This document shows, piece after piece, positions 1-11,296 of a stretch of 64,000 nucleotides of DNA. A program made the position numbers and the translations under genes. The notes under the pieces were generated by a model. It made no database searches. It was not told the origin of the DNA and worked only from the letters and a program-made list of their open reading frames with translations. The first letter of the stretch is position 1, and each line of letters starts with the position of its first letter. Source of the DNA: Echinarachnius parma (Eukaryota > Echinodermata > Echinoidea > Clypeasteroida > Echinarachniidae); contig JBAMJV010003295.1 in the NCBI GenBank assembly GCA_037951105.1, positions 155,001-219,000 of the forward strand. The letters run 5' to 3'.

Positions 1-351
1 ATTTTATTGAATATAAAATAAGTATAATAACTGAATATATAAAAAGTTTGGTTTTAGTAACCATCAAATAATTATAAAACAAAGTCACACAATAATTGGT
101 TTCCATCACATCTTCGGGACTGCCTATCCAGTGATATAAACATCGATGGGTCCATTCACTATGCGCACAACCACATGTATATCAATGACAAAGCAGGTCT
201 TATGTGTCGTCTGCTACTTAGGATAGTCCCACGCGTGCTAAATTGAGTTACCAGTGCGATGACAGGACTGTGGGGGATACCCAAGTCATGCAAGTGGGAA
301 CAATGTAACTGATTTCTCTAGGAACTGCGCCGTTGTGTTAATTCATGCTCC
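1..351. other. Intergenic, nothing recognised
   Basis: Mixed-composition sequence without a long reading frame, RNA gene or clear repeat. Phrases such as AAATTGAGTTACCA recur near 1540 and 2460, so it belongs to the same repeat-derived background. Confidence 0.4.
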
Positions 352-842
352 TATACAGGGTGGCCCAGAAATAACGGAACGGGGCACTTCCCAAAATAAA
401 GCAACGAAATGACTGGGTCCATCGGATAGTGTGTCTTTTCAAATGAAAATTGATACCAAGAACATTAATTTTGGTCGTGTAGTTTTTGTTTTAGAGCGCT
501 GTGAGTGACACTATGTCAGGGTTCATTTTTCTTCAATTTTGACTAACCTATTGGCTAAAGAATGACCCGAACGCCTCGGCATAGAATTACGGTGCTGTGG
601 CTATTCAGTCGAATGCACACTAACAAAGGTGTCCGCATCATTGTGCATCGTAATTCTATGAAGAAAAATGAACCCTGACATGGTGTCACTCACAGCGCTC
701 TAAAACAAAAACTACACGACCAAAATTAATGTTCTTGGTATCAATTTTCATTTGAAAAGACACACTATCCGATGGACCCAGTCATTTCGTTACTTTATTT
801 TGGGAAGTGCCCCGTTCCGTTATTTCTGGGCCACCCTGTATA
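352..842. mobile_element. Foldback MITE, mariner/IS630-type ends
   Basis: Arms of about 180 bp are near-perfect reverse complements: it starts TACAGGGTGGCCCAGAAATA and ends with the mirror, flanked by TA. That end sequence and the TA target duplication fit mariner/IS630-like elements. The roughly 120-bp centre holds a further inverted match (ATAGAATTACG and its complement) and only a scrap of possible coding sequence. Confidence 0.8.
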
Positions 843-1596
843 GTTCAAATGAGGCGCCGTTGCATGCTGAATACGAACGTCGCGTTCAAGTTCTGGCCCC
901 ATGTTCATGAAACCCATCGGTGATGAAACCCCACTAGCTAAGTTCCTTGCTAAGTGTAATTTTGATGTGCAGTTTATTGAGCAACAACTGTTTTTCTAGT
1001 CCCCAACTAGGGTCAACTGGGTAAGCCTTAGGTACTCACTAAGTTAACCCTATTTAGCAACTCAAATATATTGTGTTTACTTCTGGGCCACGCCATCCAG
1101 AATGAACTTAGCAAGGAACTAAGCTTTCATGAATATGGGCCCAGATGTTTACAATGTGAACATGCACATCCCTGATAGACTCTCTAGTAATTCGGTGTAA
1201 TTAACATATTAGAATAGACTGGAGTTGACTATATCATGAATTGCCTGATGACGAAATAAAGTTATTCGATATTCAACTATTATAAATTCCTTTACACTTA
1301 CCTCCTTAACTTAAATTATGATTTATCTCTCTCATCATAGTAGCTAATGGAAACACCGTGACTACGGATCGTCTATTTATTAGGGACATGACAAATCTCC
1401 TTCTAATTGATACAACAAGCATTGAATTGAAGTCGCCTATGAAAACGCGGGAATAATTATATATCTGTAAGGAAGCTATCCGGCAATATGTAAGTAATAA
1501 TGGATTATGATCATCACCTCACACGTGTGATAGACCCAGGCGTGTTAAATTGAGTTACCAAGGATCGTTTATTTAATAGGGAAATGACACAATATG

Positions 1597-1794
1597 CACT
1601 CTTAAAAGAATTGGGCAAAATTGGACAGTATGTTGCCCAACACTGGGCAACATACTGTCCACACAACTATTGGTTAAAATCTGCCCACCTGATGTTCACT
1701 TGAAGGCTCAATTGGGTAATAGTTGCCCAGAATTATGAATCTTTTTAACCAACCAACAATTACCAAACTAAATTTACCCAACATTTTAAGAGTG
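1597..1794. mobile_element. Short MITE with CACTCTTAAAA ends and internal hairpin
   Basis: Ends CACTCTTAAAA and its inverse TTTTAAGAGTG bound about 198 bp. Inside, 1623-1660 is a perfect 17-bp stem (GGACAGTATGTTGCCCA) with a 4-base loop. Confidence 0.65.
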
Positions 1795-1954
1795 TACTTC
1801 TTCAAATTGATAAATCTAGTAAATAAACTTAGTCATATGCATATGAACGCTGGAATGACGAATTACCTATCTGTAATGTTGATCGTCGGTCCAACAGGCC
1901 AGTATCATGAGTGAATAATTATGGATCATCACCGGTCTTGAGAGTAAAAACTCA

Positions 1955-4080
1955 TTCGTATGGAACGCTGGAATGATTAATAATCTATCTATGAATAATT
2001 CTAAACATCACCAGTCATAAGACAGTATAAACTCAGTCGTATGGAACGATGTGTCAGGCTGGGCGCCCTACAACGTACCAGTATAAAGTATTGAATGGTC
2101 CTGATAATTACGACCATCTCCTCATACTTATGCATGCGAATGCATACATTGTAAGATATGTCTGAATGATGTGTGAAAGTTTCATGAAAAAGAACACTGC
2201 TTTCCTGGTTAAAAAAACGAAAATTTGCGTCAGCTTTTACAACGAATTACTGTATGACGTGTATGAGGGTTATGACGTTCATTAACGCACTTGAGCTGAA
2301 AGATTATCAATGATAGATATCGTCATACTAAAGGGGCATTTGAACAAAATCTAACCCTATTTTATTCTTCTCTTACCATAAGCCAAACAACACGGTAGAA
2401 GAGAAATGTGGAAGCTCAAAGTAATTTGTGTGAAGTTAGACACTTTACAGGTGCACCTTTAATTGAGTTATCAACGTGATGACATGATCTAGGGCATGCC
2501 GGCTTGTGCCTGGGAATAATTATGTTCTCCCGGAGTTGAGGTAGTGAGAGAAATCTCTTACAAACAGAATGTGATGGAGACCTCATAATTACATGGCGAA
2601 CATCGTTGAGTGAATGACAGATTTCTTTACTTGCTAATTTGTACGACTCGAGTCAATAATACACAATATAGAAACTCGGGAACAGGCTATAATTTTATAT
2701 ACACATTTTACAGCTTCAACTTACCGTTAAAGTTGATTTTGGTACAAAACACATAATCCCCGGCCCGAGTTCTTTCAGGACAAGGGGAAAATCCCCGTTC
2801 AATGTTTATCTCTTCTTGCCATGCTTGCCATGACTGTGAAGATTGAGTGTATGTGTGTGTATCCGAGGAGCGACTGGGGTAATACAAATAGTGCATTTGG
2901 CATGCACTTAGGGATGATTAAACGTAAAATAAATCAAATCAGTATGACTAATATAATTAATTTAAAAATAATCAAAACATTTCAGTCCTCTCATTCAAAT
3001 GAGGAAATGACAAGTTCCTTTTTCTTATTTATACAATTTGAATGTTGATGAAGTAATATCATGAATATGGAGCGCACAATAACACATTAATTGCGTCGCC
3101 TTGCAAATAGTGAATCATCGCTAACTTAAATTGAAACATCTATTTTGCATAAGTACAATATTTTGCTTCAAGAGTTTATACACATATATATGAAATATAG
3201 CATCTTTATAGGCATTATTCGTATTGCATCAAATATCAAGAGAAAACATTGCAAGTAAAACGCATGGCTCTTTAATACTCAAACGCTCCCTTCACATGCA
3301 ATAGTTCAATGATTGTTTTAATTACCCATTCATCTGTCCATGCACACCCCTATGTTACTGCGGTAATATTCCACTATTATGATTCAAAGAACAGTTTTGT
3401 AGCCAAAATTAAAAGACAAAATTAAGTTTATGGATTTGTCATTTTGACGCTATATACCTGGGCCCCGTAGCAAAAGGGTTGCAATCGCTCGTAAAGTTGC
3501 AATTAATTGCAAGTCAGATCATGTGACAAAACGCGCAAATCTGATTGGTTCAAATGTGCATATTTTCTGACTTGCAATTAATTGCATATTAACAATCGAT
3601 TGGAACTCCTTCTGCAGCTGGGCACTATAAACGTTGCATTTTTGTATGAATAATCCTAATACAATAATTAATCAGATGGAGCCGTTTCAAACAAGAACAA
3701 CGCCCGCTACAGTCCTCTGAGAAATACGTACAAACCACAGTTGTATAGTATGGTTTTCCTATATATTATTGAGCTCTATGGTACAAGCGCAAGACTAACA
3801 CATTTTACCATATGTATGCAGTTTTTTTTTCTACAAAATTAATACGCAATTTAAGCGATATGGTGATAATTCACACGACACCCTGACACGTTCATTTCCC
3901 TTGCATACTGGGCATATTATGACACGAGTGATGGAGACCAAATTTATAGTAAAACTAACTCAGAGCGTGATGAACAATACCGGGGACAATATTTCTATAT
4001 TGTATTTCTGTGTGAACAATTTAGAACGGCGCCCGCTACCGTCGGGATTTGTCGCAAAATCGTTCTGAAGTGAACAAGAC
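1955..4080. repeat. Left segmental duplicate, block A
   Basis: Collinear, direct-orientation match to 48600-50760, with long shared phrases such as TTACATGGCGAACATCGTTG and CAAGAACAACGCCCGCTACA. No gene is seen in either copy. TTAA at 2727-2730 is the empty site of an element filled at 49042-49480. Confidence 0.85.
3460..3627. mobile_element. Palindromic MITE, family P (CAATCGATTGTAA)
   Basis: Nearly whole-length inverted repeat of about 165 bp. The family consensus opens with a GGGCCC-like end, then TGCAGAAAG and CAATCGATTGTAA, with a central AATCTGATTGGTT. Related copies sit at 19147, 25975, 26335, 32677, 36681 and 50211. Confidence 0.75.
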
Positions 4081-4100
4081 TAGTATAATCAGGGGGTCAT

Positions 4101-4464
4101 ACTGCGCGCTAATCTTGGAAACTTTTATGGACTGGCTAACATGGAATTCTGGGATACGTTTAGTCTAGGATCGAGACCCTCGATCGCATGCTGAACATAG
4201 CGCGACCAACGAGAGAGGTCTGCGTAACATCAGTGATCGCTGCTCACGAGGCCTCGGCTGGCAGCCATCACTGCTGTTGTGCATATCTCTCTCGTTGGCG
4301 GCTATCTATTTTATTATGGGTGATGGGATTATTTTTAGCATGCGATCGAGGGTCTTAGATCATAGACTACAAAATACCCAGCATTCCATGTTAGCCAGTC
4401 CATGAAGTTTCCCTAACCGGCCATGTTTGCTGTGTGTTAAGGCTATGGAAAATTAGCGCGCAGT
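4101..4464. mobile_element. Foldback MITE with ACTGCGCGCTAAT ends
   Basis: Perfect 13-bp terminal inverted repeats (ACTGCGCGCTAAT). Longer arms include GACTGGCTAACATGGAAT and its complement, then CGATCGCATGCT and its complement. A second inner stem is CCAACGAGAGAG and its complement. About 364 bp, no coding content. Confidence 0.8.
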
Positions 4465-4571
4465 GCGTAGATTCTCTTCTAGTTATTTATACTACTTCTA
4501 TGAGTATAATGGTCGAGATCCTGTGCGCGCGTGTGTCTGTTTGTATGTACATGTTGTTATGTGGCTTGTCT

Positions 4572-4592
4572 GGGGGGGGGGGGGGGGGGGGG
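4572..4592 (+). repeat. Poly-G run
   Basis: About 21 consecutive G. Comparable runs lie near 6009-6040, 6140-6165, 10373-10390, 39672-39696, 40526-40543, 51215-51231 and 51320-51347, with a C run at 24384-24413. Such runs are error-prone in assembly and can form quadruplexes. Confidence 0.85.
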
Positions 4593-4854
4593 AGGTTCTC
4601 TTCTATTTCCCCCCTTTGTTATGTTCATACTTTCTTCATGCATGCATGCTTCATGCTTTATTTGATGTAAAAGTTAATTTGTATTATTTAGATGTGAATG
4701 TAAAATCATATTTTATATATTATGTTAACATGCAGATTATTTTAGGTACTGATTTTTTTGTTATTGTTTGTAAAAAGCAATGAAGAAAATAAATATCATT
4801 GAAAAAAACAAAATACAAATGCACTAGTATGAATTATCCACGATCATTATAAGT

Positions 4855-5372
4855 TTAAAGGGGTAGTTCAGTTTTGGTATAGAGGGCGCTTCACAAAATA
4901 ATTTTTTTTGAGGAAATTAAAAACTTAGTGTCAAATTTAATGACAGAATCAACTTTATTTGATCAAAAACAATTTAGAAACAGCTGAAATATCAAGGAAT
5001 TTATCCGTTTGGCCCCAGATTTATTCGATAATTTAACAAAAATATATAAAATGCTTACACTTTTTTGTTGAGGTTTTTAAATGGTTGTTGATGATCTTTC
5101 TATTTAATTATTATTAAAACAAAAACATGAAATGCACAATTTTTAAAATAAAAAATTGCTGAAACCAATGATTTTCTAGAAAGCGCCCTTTTAAGTTTTA
5201 ACGGCTCTTTTTTTAATGATAACAAATTAGCTTTTTACTTAGTTGTTTGTACTTTTTATATACGTTTCTAGCATTGTGGAGTTATAAATATTGGTGTGTA
5301 TAGTTTGCAATGTTATGGTGGAGGTTTCAGTTACTACAATTCAGTTTGACACAAACTGTACTATACCTTTAA
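4855..5372. mobile_element. TTAA element, family T1
   Basis: Starts TTAAAGGGGTAGTTCAGTTT and ends with the inverse CCTTTAA. Family ends read AGGGATAGTTGAGTTTTGG. Other copies are at 11297-13000, 20364-20896, 49042-49480 and 51966-52469. TTAA flanks suggest a piggyBac-like nonautonomous element. Confidence 0.75.
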
Positions 5373-6979
5373 TTAAAGCACTAATTAAATGCAGTGGTAT
5401 TTTTTTTTTATTATATAAGAAGTAATTACGGCAGCATTAGTTAAAATAATATGTTTTGTTTGAAGTTGTTTTTATACACGATCTGGAATGGTACCGAAAA
5501 TAATGCTTTAGCTGGGTTTCATGGACAATGCGAAATCGACATGAATGCGTCAAACGCGCTGCTCTAAATTGAACTTCAATAATTACATGAATATATATTT
5601 CTATTTTTGTCGCGCAATTAGTCGTCTTTTGGATGCGTTCATCTACTTCTGATTAGCCAACAGTGATTTGTGACACGTTTTTAGGTTAATGAGTTTAATT
5701 TGAAAAAAATTATCGGTTTAATTACACTTGGCCAACCCAAATCAGCGTTTAGATGTGTTTTCTGGAATTTTTTTTCACTGTGATCGAACCCCCTCCCTCA
5801 ACAATTACACTGAATCACTTTTCAAAACGCCGAAATTGCGCTGTACAAGACATAATATCTAAACAAAACACAAGAGTAGGTAGGCGGAAACAAGTATCAC
5901 AATACCGATATCATTACGTGTTACACAAGCGAAGATAGATTCACATTTACCTTTACTTTCTATACCTCTATTTCAACACGTCTGCTCAGCGTGGTGTGAC
6001 TGACTGGGATGGGGGGTGGGGGGGGGGGGGGGGGTGGGTGGGGCTACTATTTTTAGGCACACTCTTTATTCATTTTTCTTTATCTATTTCTTGATTAACA
6101 AACAAACCTCTGATTGGTTTTGACAGTTTTTTTTTGTGCCGGGGGGGGGGGGGGGGGGCGGGGGCGGGGTGGTCGTGCTCCCTTGCCCATATATGGCCAC
6201 AACCTACGCCACTCATCATCGACATGCACGACGTTCAACAAAGTAGGATAACAAATACAAACGGGTTATTTCTAGCATCAAACCTTTCCTTATTAATTAC
6301 GCTCATTTAGCTAATTAGCTCCCTTCATTTATTATTTACCACACAATGGGGTGCGAACCGCACCGTCGATTACGCTTCTCAATTAACATGATTGAAAGGT
6401 TGATATTTCATTATGAAGTATCATTGGTAGGAAAGACCCATGGGTTTAAATGCAAGATTTCTCTTTTCCTGCCAGGCAGCTTGGGGAGACTCACCAGGGG
6501 TACTCTTATGTTTTTTTTTGTTTGTTTTGTAAATTCACTATTCATTTTGTATCGTTACATTGTACTTGTTTGAAATGCCGAATAAATAATAATAAAACAA
6601 AAAACCACAATCGCAAGATCATTCAACGGTAAAAAATACTGTTTAAATCTTAAAATCCGGTACAAACAAGTTAAGGTCACATTACACACACAATAATATG
6701 GGATAGTGATACAAGTCGATACAATGCAGGCGACAAATATCTTAATTGAGATACAGAATTAGGGAATGTATGCGCATTGGAGATACATGTATATTAAACA
6801 AAAACAACAACAAATAAATTCAAGGCTCAAGACAATTATTTGATTATGAATAATTTACGTCAATTTTCACAATATTTTTAAGCTCCCTGTTTTTGAAGGA
6901 TGTTCATGAAGTCAATTGCTTATAGCTTGTAGATGCGAAAATGAAATTTTGTTCGTTGAGTAGACTACCTGTATCATTA
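5373..6979. other. Noncoding stretch, right part duplicated at 51.1-51.8 kb
   Basis: No supported gene. From about 5850 to 6770 it matches 51080-51760 in direct orientation (AAGCGAAGATAGA, ACCTTTACTTTCTATACCTC, ATGCAGGCGACAAATATCT), as part of the flanking segmental duplication. Contains two long G runs. Confidence 0.7.
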
Positions 6980-7420
6980 TTAAAGGGTACCACCACCCAA
7001 AAATAATATTCTTATTATAGAAAGGTACCATCTTTAGTATTCCATTCCTTCAACAAGTTCACAAAAAGATGTTTTCAGAAAAAAAAAAAAAAAAATGGAA
7101 AACGCATCACCATTCTTAACCATGCGTTCATGCGGTCTGAATTGCGTAGACTATATGCGTGCAGAGCCAGAGCACACTGTGCAGAGCGAATGAATCATCC
7201 GGGAATCTATTGACGTACGCGTGAAAGCATTGGCGCACTCGCAAATGCTTGGCTCGTATGGAACCAGGAAATAGCAGTGGTTCCGTAAGTGGTGGAACTT
7301 AATTGCTTTGTTTATGAATTACACAACCCTTTGCAAAATGTTGGGTATCTATTTGATATCACAAAACGGTACCAAAACATATAATAATGTGTTGTCCTTT
7401 GCCTGGTGGTCCCCAATAAA
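6980..7420. mobile_element. TTAA element, family T4, short form
   Basis: Opens TTAAAGGGTACCACCACCC and closes CCTTTGCCTGGTGGTCCCC. Near-identical sequence lies at 15784-16216 and at both ends of the 3.8-kb element at 55469-59254. Confidence 0.75.
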
Positions 7421-7489
7421 ACATAATGATACAAAAGTAATTGATGTTTCATTATTAGGTGTGGGCCTACTGGAGACCGCTGATAACTT

Positions 7490-9006
7490 ATTTGTTTTGG
7501 GTCTTATTTATCCAGGTTAGTCTCTGTTCTCCCAAATGCAGAGTGACCTGCAATGTTAAATTCTTTTTTACCCCGGCAATCATATACACATCCGCACTTT
7601 ATTGTGCACTCTCTCCACTCCCTGGGCGGCATTCCAGCAGGTATATCCGGACTAGACCTGAACGGGTCGAGTACCATTTTCTTTTCCATCAAGTAATGAA
7701 GGTTCGACATCAGCGTAATTATGAAGTTCATTTTTTAAATTAATTAATTGTGTGATCCCTAGTTACTGCACGTTTCAAATGCGCTGCTATTTTTACAATG
7801 AAATTGGCGAGGAGTAGCTTTTTTATTTACAGCGGCGTAGCCAGGGTAAATATGCCCTTCTGACAAGGCAACGCATCTGAGTGTCAGAAACGACTGGGGA
7901 AAAACTAGTCTTGCGTGTAGGAATACACGGAATAGGCTGCAGCCACCGCTGCTCGTGTGATAGTCGTCCCTGCCAGTCGCTCCTGCCATTCAGACTCGGG
8001 GCCTTGTCTATAAAAAGTATAGTAGTCCAAGAGCATTAGCATATACTTGACCAAACCCGGTTATTTTTCGGATGAAGCTGAAATTCGCCGGATAGACTGG
8101 TCCAGACAAAATGTGAAGAATATCATACTACGCGTCCCCGAAAATCCCCGTCGTGCGTTTTCCAGAATTCAAGATGGCGTCCAAAATGGCAGCCGATATC
8201 AACCTTCTTCCACATTTCTCATTCTAGATCGGCTGGAAAGCTGAACAAATGTCTAAATATATGATTTCAGATAGAAGCAACCTTTCAAAACGATTGCTCA
8301 AGGTATCAAGTTCCAGAAGTATCCTTATCCAAGATGGCGGCGAATTTAGGGTACAAAATGGCCGCCGTTTTAATAATTTTCCATAACTTCGCACCTAGAC
8401 TTGTTGAAAGTTGAACAGTTCAAGGTTTTTGATGAATTAATTATGTGAGCTCCTAGCTACCGCACGTTTCAAATGCGCTGGTTTTTTTTGGCGAGAAGTA
8501 AAATTTTATATGTTTTAGCGGCGCAGCACAGCGCATCCGATTGTCAGAAACGACTGGGGAACAACTACACGGAATGGGCTGCAGCCGCCGCTGTGCTCGA
8601 GTGATAGTCGTCCCTGCCAGTCGCTCCTCCAATTCAGACCCGAGACCTTGTCAAATACAGATAGTCGCACGAGGCAGGGTAGGAGCGCTTTGTTTTAGGC
8701 AAAACCAATTGATTATTTTGGGGTTAAAACTTCAGTTGAGGGAAAACAATAATTCAATTTTCAGGCAAAATACTTACCGTTATTTGTTCAACTAACTTTC
8801 CATTTTTAACGTCCAATCAGCCTATTTTGGGACAATCAGCTAGGTTTTATAAAGATGCGACCAAGATATCGTTTATCTTTTTATGGAGCGCCCTGAAAAA
8901 AAATAATCGTAAAATAAATGGCCGTATAACCCATTGTTTTGGTAACAATTGCCTAGTAAACTTAATATAATTTAAATTATGATTCTACATTTACTTTTGG
9001 AGAAAC
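7490..9006. other. Duplicated noncoding block (matches 53.4-54.2 and 59.2-59.8 kb)
   Basis: No gene. About 7640-8230 matches 53455-54020 and 8410-8960 matches 59251-59800 in direct orientation (GTCAGAAACGACTGGGGA, GGCTGCAGCCGCCGCT, GCACGTTTCAAATGCGCTG). TTAA at 8438-8441, in TTTTTGATGAATTAATTATG, is the empty site for the large element at 55469-59254. Confidence 0.75.
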
Positions 9007-9722
9007 AAATAGTATGTAATACGTGTGGTTTACGGGTACACCATGTGAGATGGGTGGATTGGTAAGCCCTGAAAAGGACTATGGTAGTCCTAGAAAGGAC
9101 TGTTGGTGTAGTTCTGAAAAGAACTGTTGGTATTCTTTCTAGGAGAGTTCTAAAAAGAACTGTTGGTAGTCCTAGAAAGGACTGTTGATAGTCCTAGAAA
9201 GGACTGTTGGGATAGTCCTGAAAAGGACTGTTGGTATTCTTTCTAGGAGAGTCCTAAAAAGGACAGTTGTTAGTCCTAGAAAGGACTGTTGATAGTCCTA
9301 GAAAGGACTGTTGATAGTCCTAGAAAGGACTGTTGGTAGTCCTATAAAGGACTGTTGGGATAGTCCTGAAAAAGACTGTTGGTATTCTTTCTAGGAGAGT
9401 CCTAAAAAGGACAATTGGTAGTCCTAGAAAGGACTGTTGTTAGTCCTAGAAAGGACTGTTGGGATAGTCCTGAAAAGGACTGTTGGTATTCTTTCTAGGA
9501 GAGTCCTAAAAAGGACAGTTGTTAGTCCTAGAAAGGACTGTTGATAGTCCTAGAAAGGACTGTTGGTATTGCGAGGAGAGGGTGGATGGTAGGAGGGACT
9601 CGACGTTTCGAATAGGTTGACTATCCGTCGTCAGGAGTCACATGGTGTACCCGTAAACCACACGTATTATATACACCACCATGGAAACCGATACTCACAA
9701 GCAACATTTAAATAGTATGTAA
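9007..9722. mobile_element. Inserted hairpin element with internal minisatellite
   Basis: Flanked by a 13-bp direct repeat AAATAGTATGTAA (9007-9019 and 9710-9722). The paralogous site near 60275 lacks the insert, so this is a target duplication. Just inside, TACGTGTGGTTTACGGGTAC recurs inverted at about 9645-9668. The interior is an array of roughly 22-24 bp units. A staggered 13-bp duplication points to retroposition rather than a TA or TTAA transposase. Confidence 0.75.
9068..9568. repeat. Minisatellite of self-complementary AGTCCT...AGGACT units
   Basis: About twenty units of AGTCCTAGAAAGGACTGTTG with a longer variant spacer (GGTATTCTTTCTAGGAG) recurring several times, giving a higher-order pattern. 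Each unit is itself a small hairpin (AGTCCT / AGGACT). Confidence 0.9.
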
Positions 9723-10945
9723 CTAACATAATTCTAGGAAACAATATGACTGGCAACATAGTTATCCAACGTATGTAATAAAGGTTCGTAGTGTGAATAA
9801 CCGGGAAATGACAAATAAATCCATATTATTAGCTTAAAACTAAATATTTATGAACCAATTAGTCGGTAATACTGACGCTTCTTACTCAAACACGATTATT
9901 GTGGATTGTAATCAATATGCCTATACTATACTTCATGAATGACCCCTCTCAGTTTGTATGGCGCTAATTGCACCATATAGTACCTGCTTATATCCCTTCT
10001 AGTACTATACATCGGTATAATATTATGAGTAAATATAAATACCTCCATAAAATCGCTTCAAAACTATATTGATTGATCGGCAAATATGGCTTTAACAAGC
10101 TCATGTATTACTCCAATTTCGATAGACCTAACAGAACTTTCCGGAAAAAAGGGTTCGCGAATTATATGAACCTGTTCAGTTATTTGAACGGTGTACTTAT
10201 TTGTTCACAATTCGATTTGGTATCACACCGAGCAAGCACCTTAAATTGAATGAAACGGTTGTAATTAACACAATAAATTGATATCATCTGCACGTAGATT
10301 AAACACGGTGCGCTTTTGGTCACGAAGTGATTCCAATCGAAGGCAGCGATCAGGTGGTGTAGGTACATTGGGAGGGGGGGGGGGGGGGGGCTGGGGGAGG
10401 CGGGCAGTAATTGCATCCTAAAATATCGAGATCATCTCCCGCACTTGCTTGCCCCTGTTGTATACCATCAATGATTGAATGCGACCAAAATAAAATCCAT
10501 ATAATCTATATATTTGTATAATTATAGACTGCCCCCGATATTTGAAGCGTACGCCCCACCCCTCCCCTCTTGCCTCTCGTGTGTGTTTGATCTTGCTACA
10601 CTATCACCGCACACGGCGAATAATATATGTAGATTAAGTCCTCAAAAGGGCAGTGGCAGAGTATCATTTCAGCACCAGTCTGTCATTCTGAAGGTCTCAG
10701 ATTCGATTCCCTGGAAAAGCCCACCGTCCCTTTCTTCGTTCATTTTCATGTAAAATGTTATAAGATACAAAACGTACCCACATTCATTCGTAATATATTT
10801 GGGGGCAGTCATACATTGCTCCCTCACTTCCGCGTGCCAGTGCCATGACACAATCATTTAATTTTTAATTCACTTAGAAACTTTCAGCAAAATAGTTGAA
10901 ACATTATATAAATACAAAACATTTATTTAATATGATAACATACAA
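9723..10945. other. Left segmental duplicate, block C
   Basis: No gene. 9723-10095 matches 60280-60654, and 10092-10945 matches 62614-64000, in direct orientation (TGACCCCTCTCAGTTTGTAT, GTCACGAAGTGATTCCAATC). TTAA at 10092-10095 (GGCTTTAACAAGCT) is the empty site of the element at 60651-62617. Confidence 0.8.
10650..10720 (+). repeat. tRNA-like SINE head
   Basis: Box A-like GGCAGTGGCAGAGT and box B-like AGATTCGATTCC, spaced as in a tRNA-derived pol III promoter. No clean cloverleaf, so I read it as a SINE, not a tRNA gene. Duplicated at 63146-63215. Confidence 0.5.
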
Positions 10946-11296
10946 CGCAGAAATACATCGCACATGTGCTAATTTGCATTATAATTTGGTAAACAAACAT
11001 GAAATATCTGTTTTTAACATTTTTAAAACTTGATATCAGTGTGAAAGATACTTATACATAGTGTAGTAAAGGGTAGCTAGTAACTTTGTTGACGTGTGCA
11101 AAACGTGATGATTGGTTGATACAATGTATATTGTTGTTATCTGATATGTAAAATGGGAGTTGTGTGAACATGTCAAGTTCAATGTACGTTATATGGCCTA
11201 GTAATGAGCAAAAATGCAAAGTGATATTCACTAACTCATTGCATTCACTTTGTTCGCGGTTTTCGCAATCCAGTGGATAATTTAACATCGGAACAC

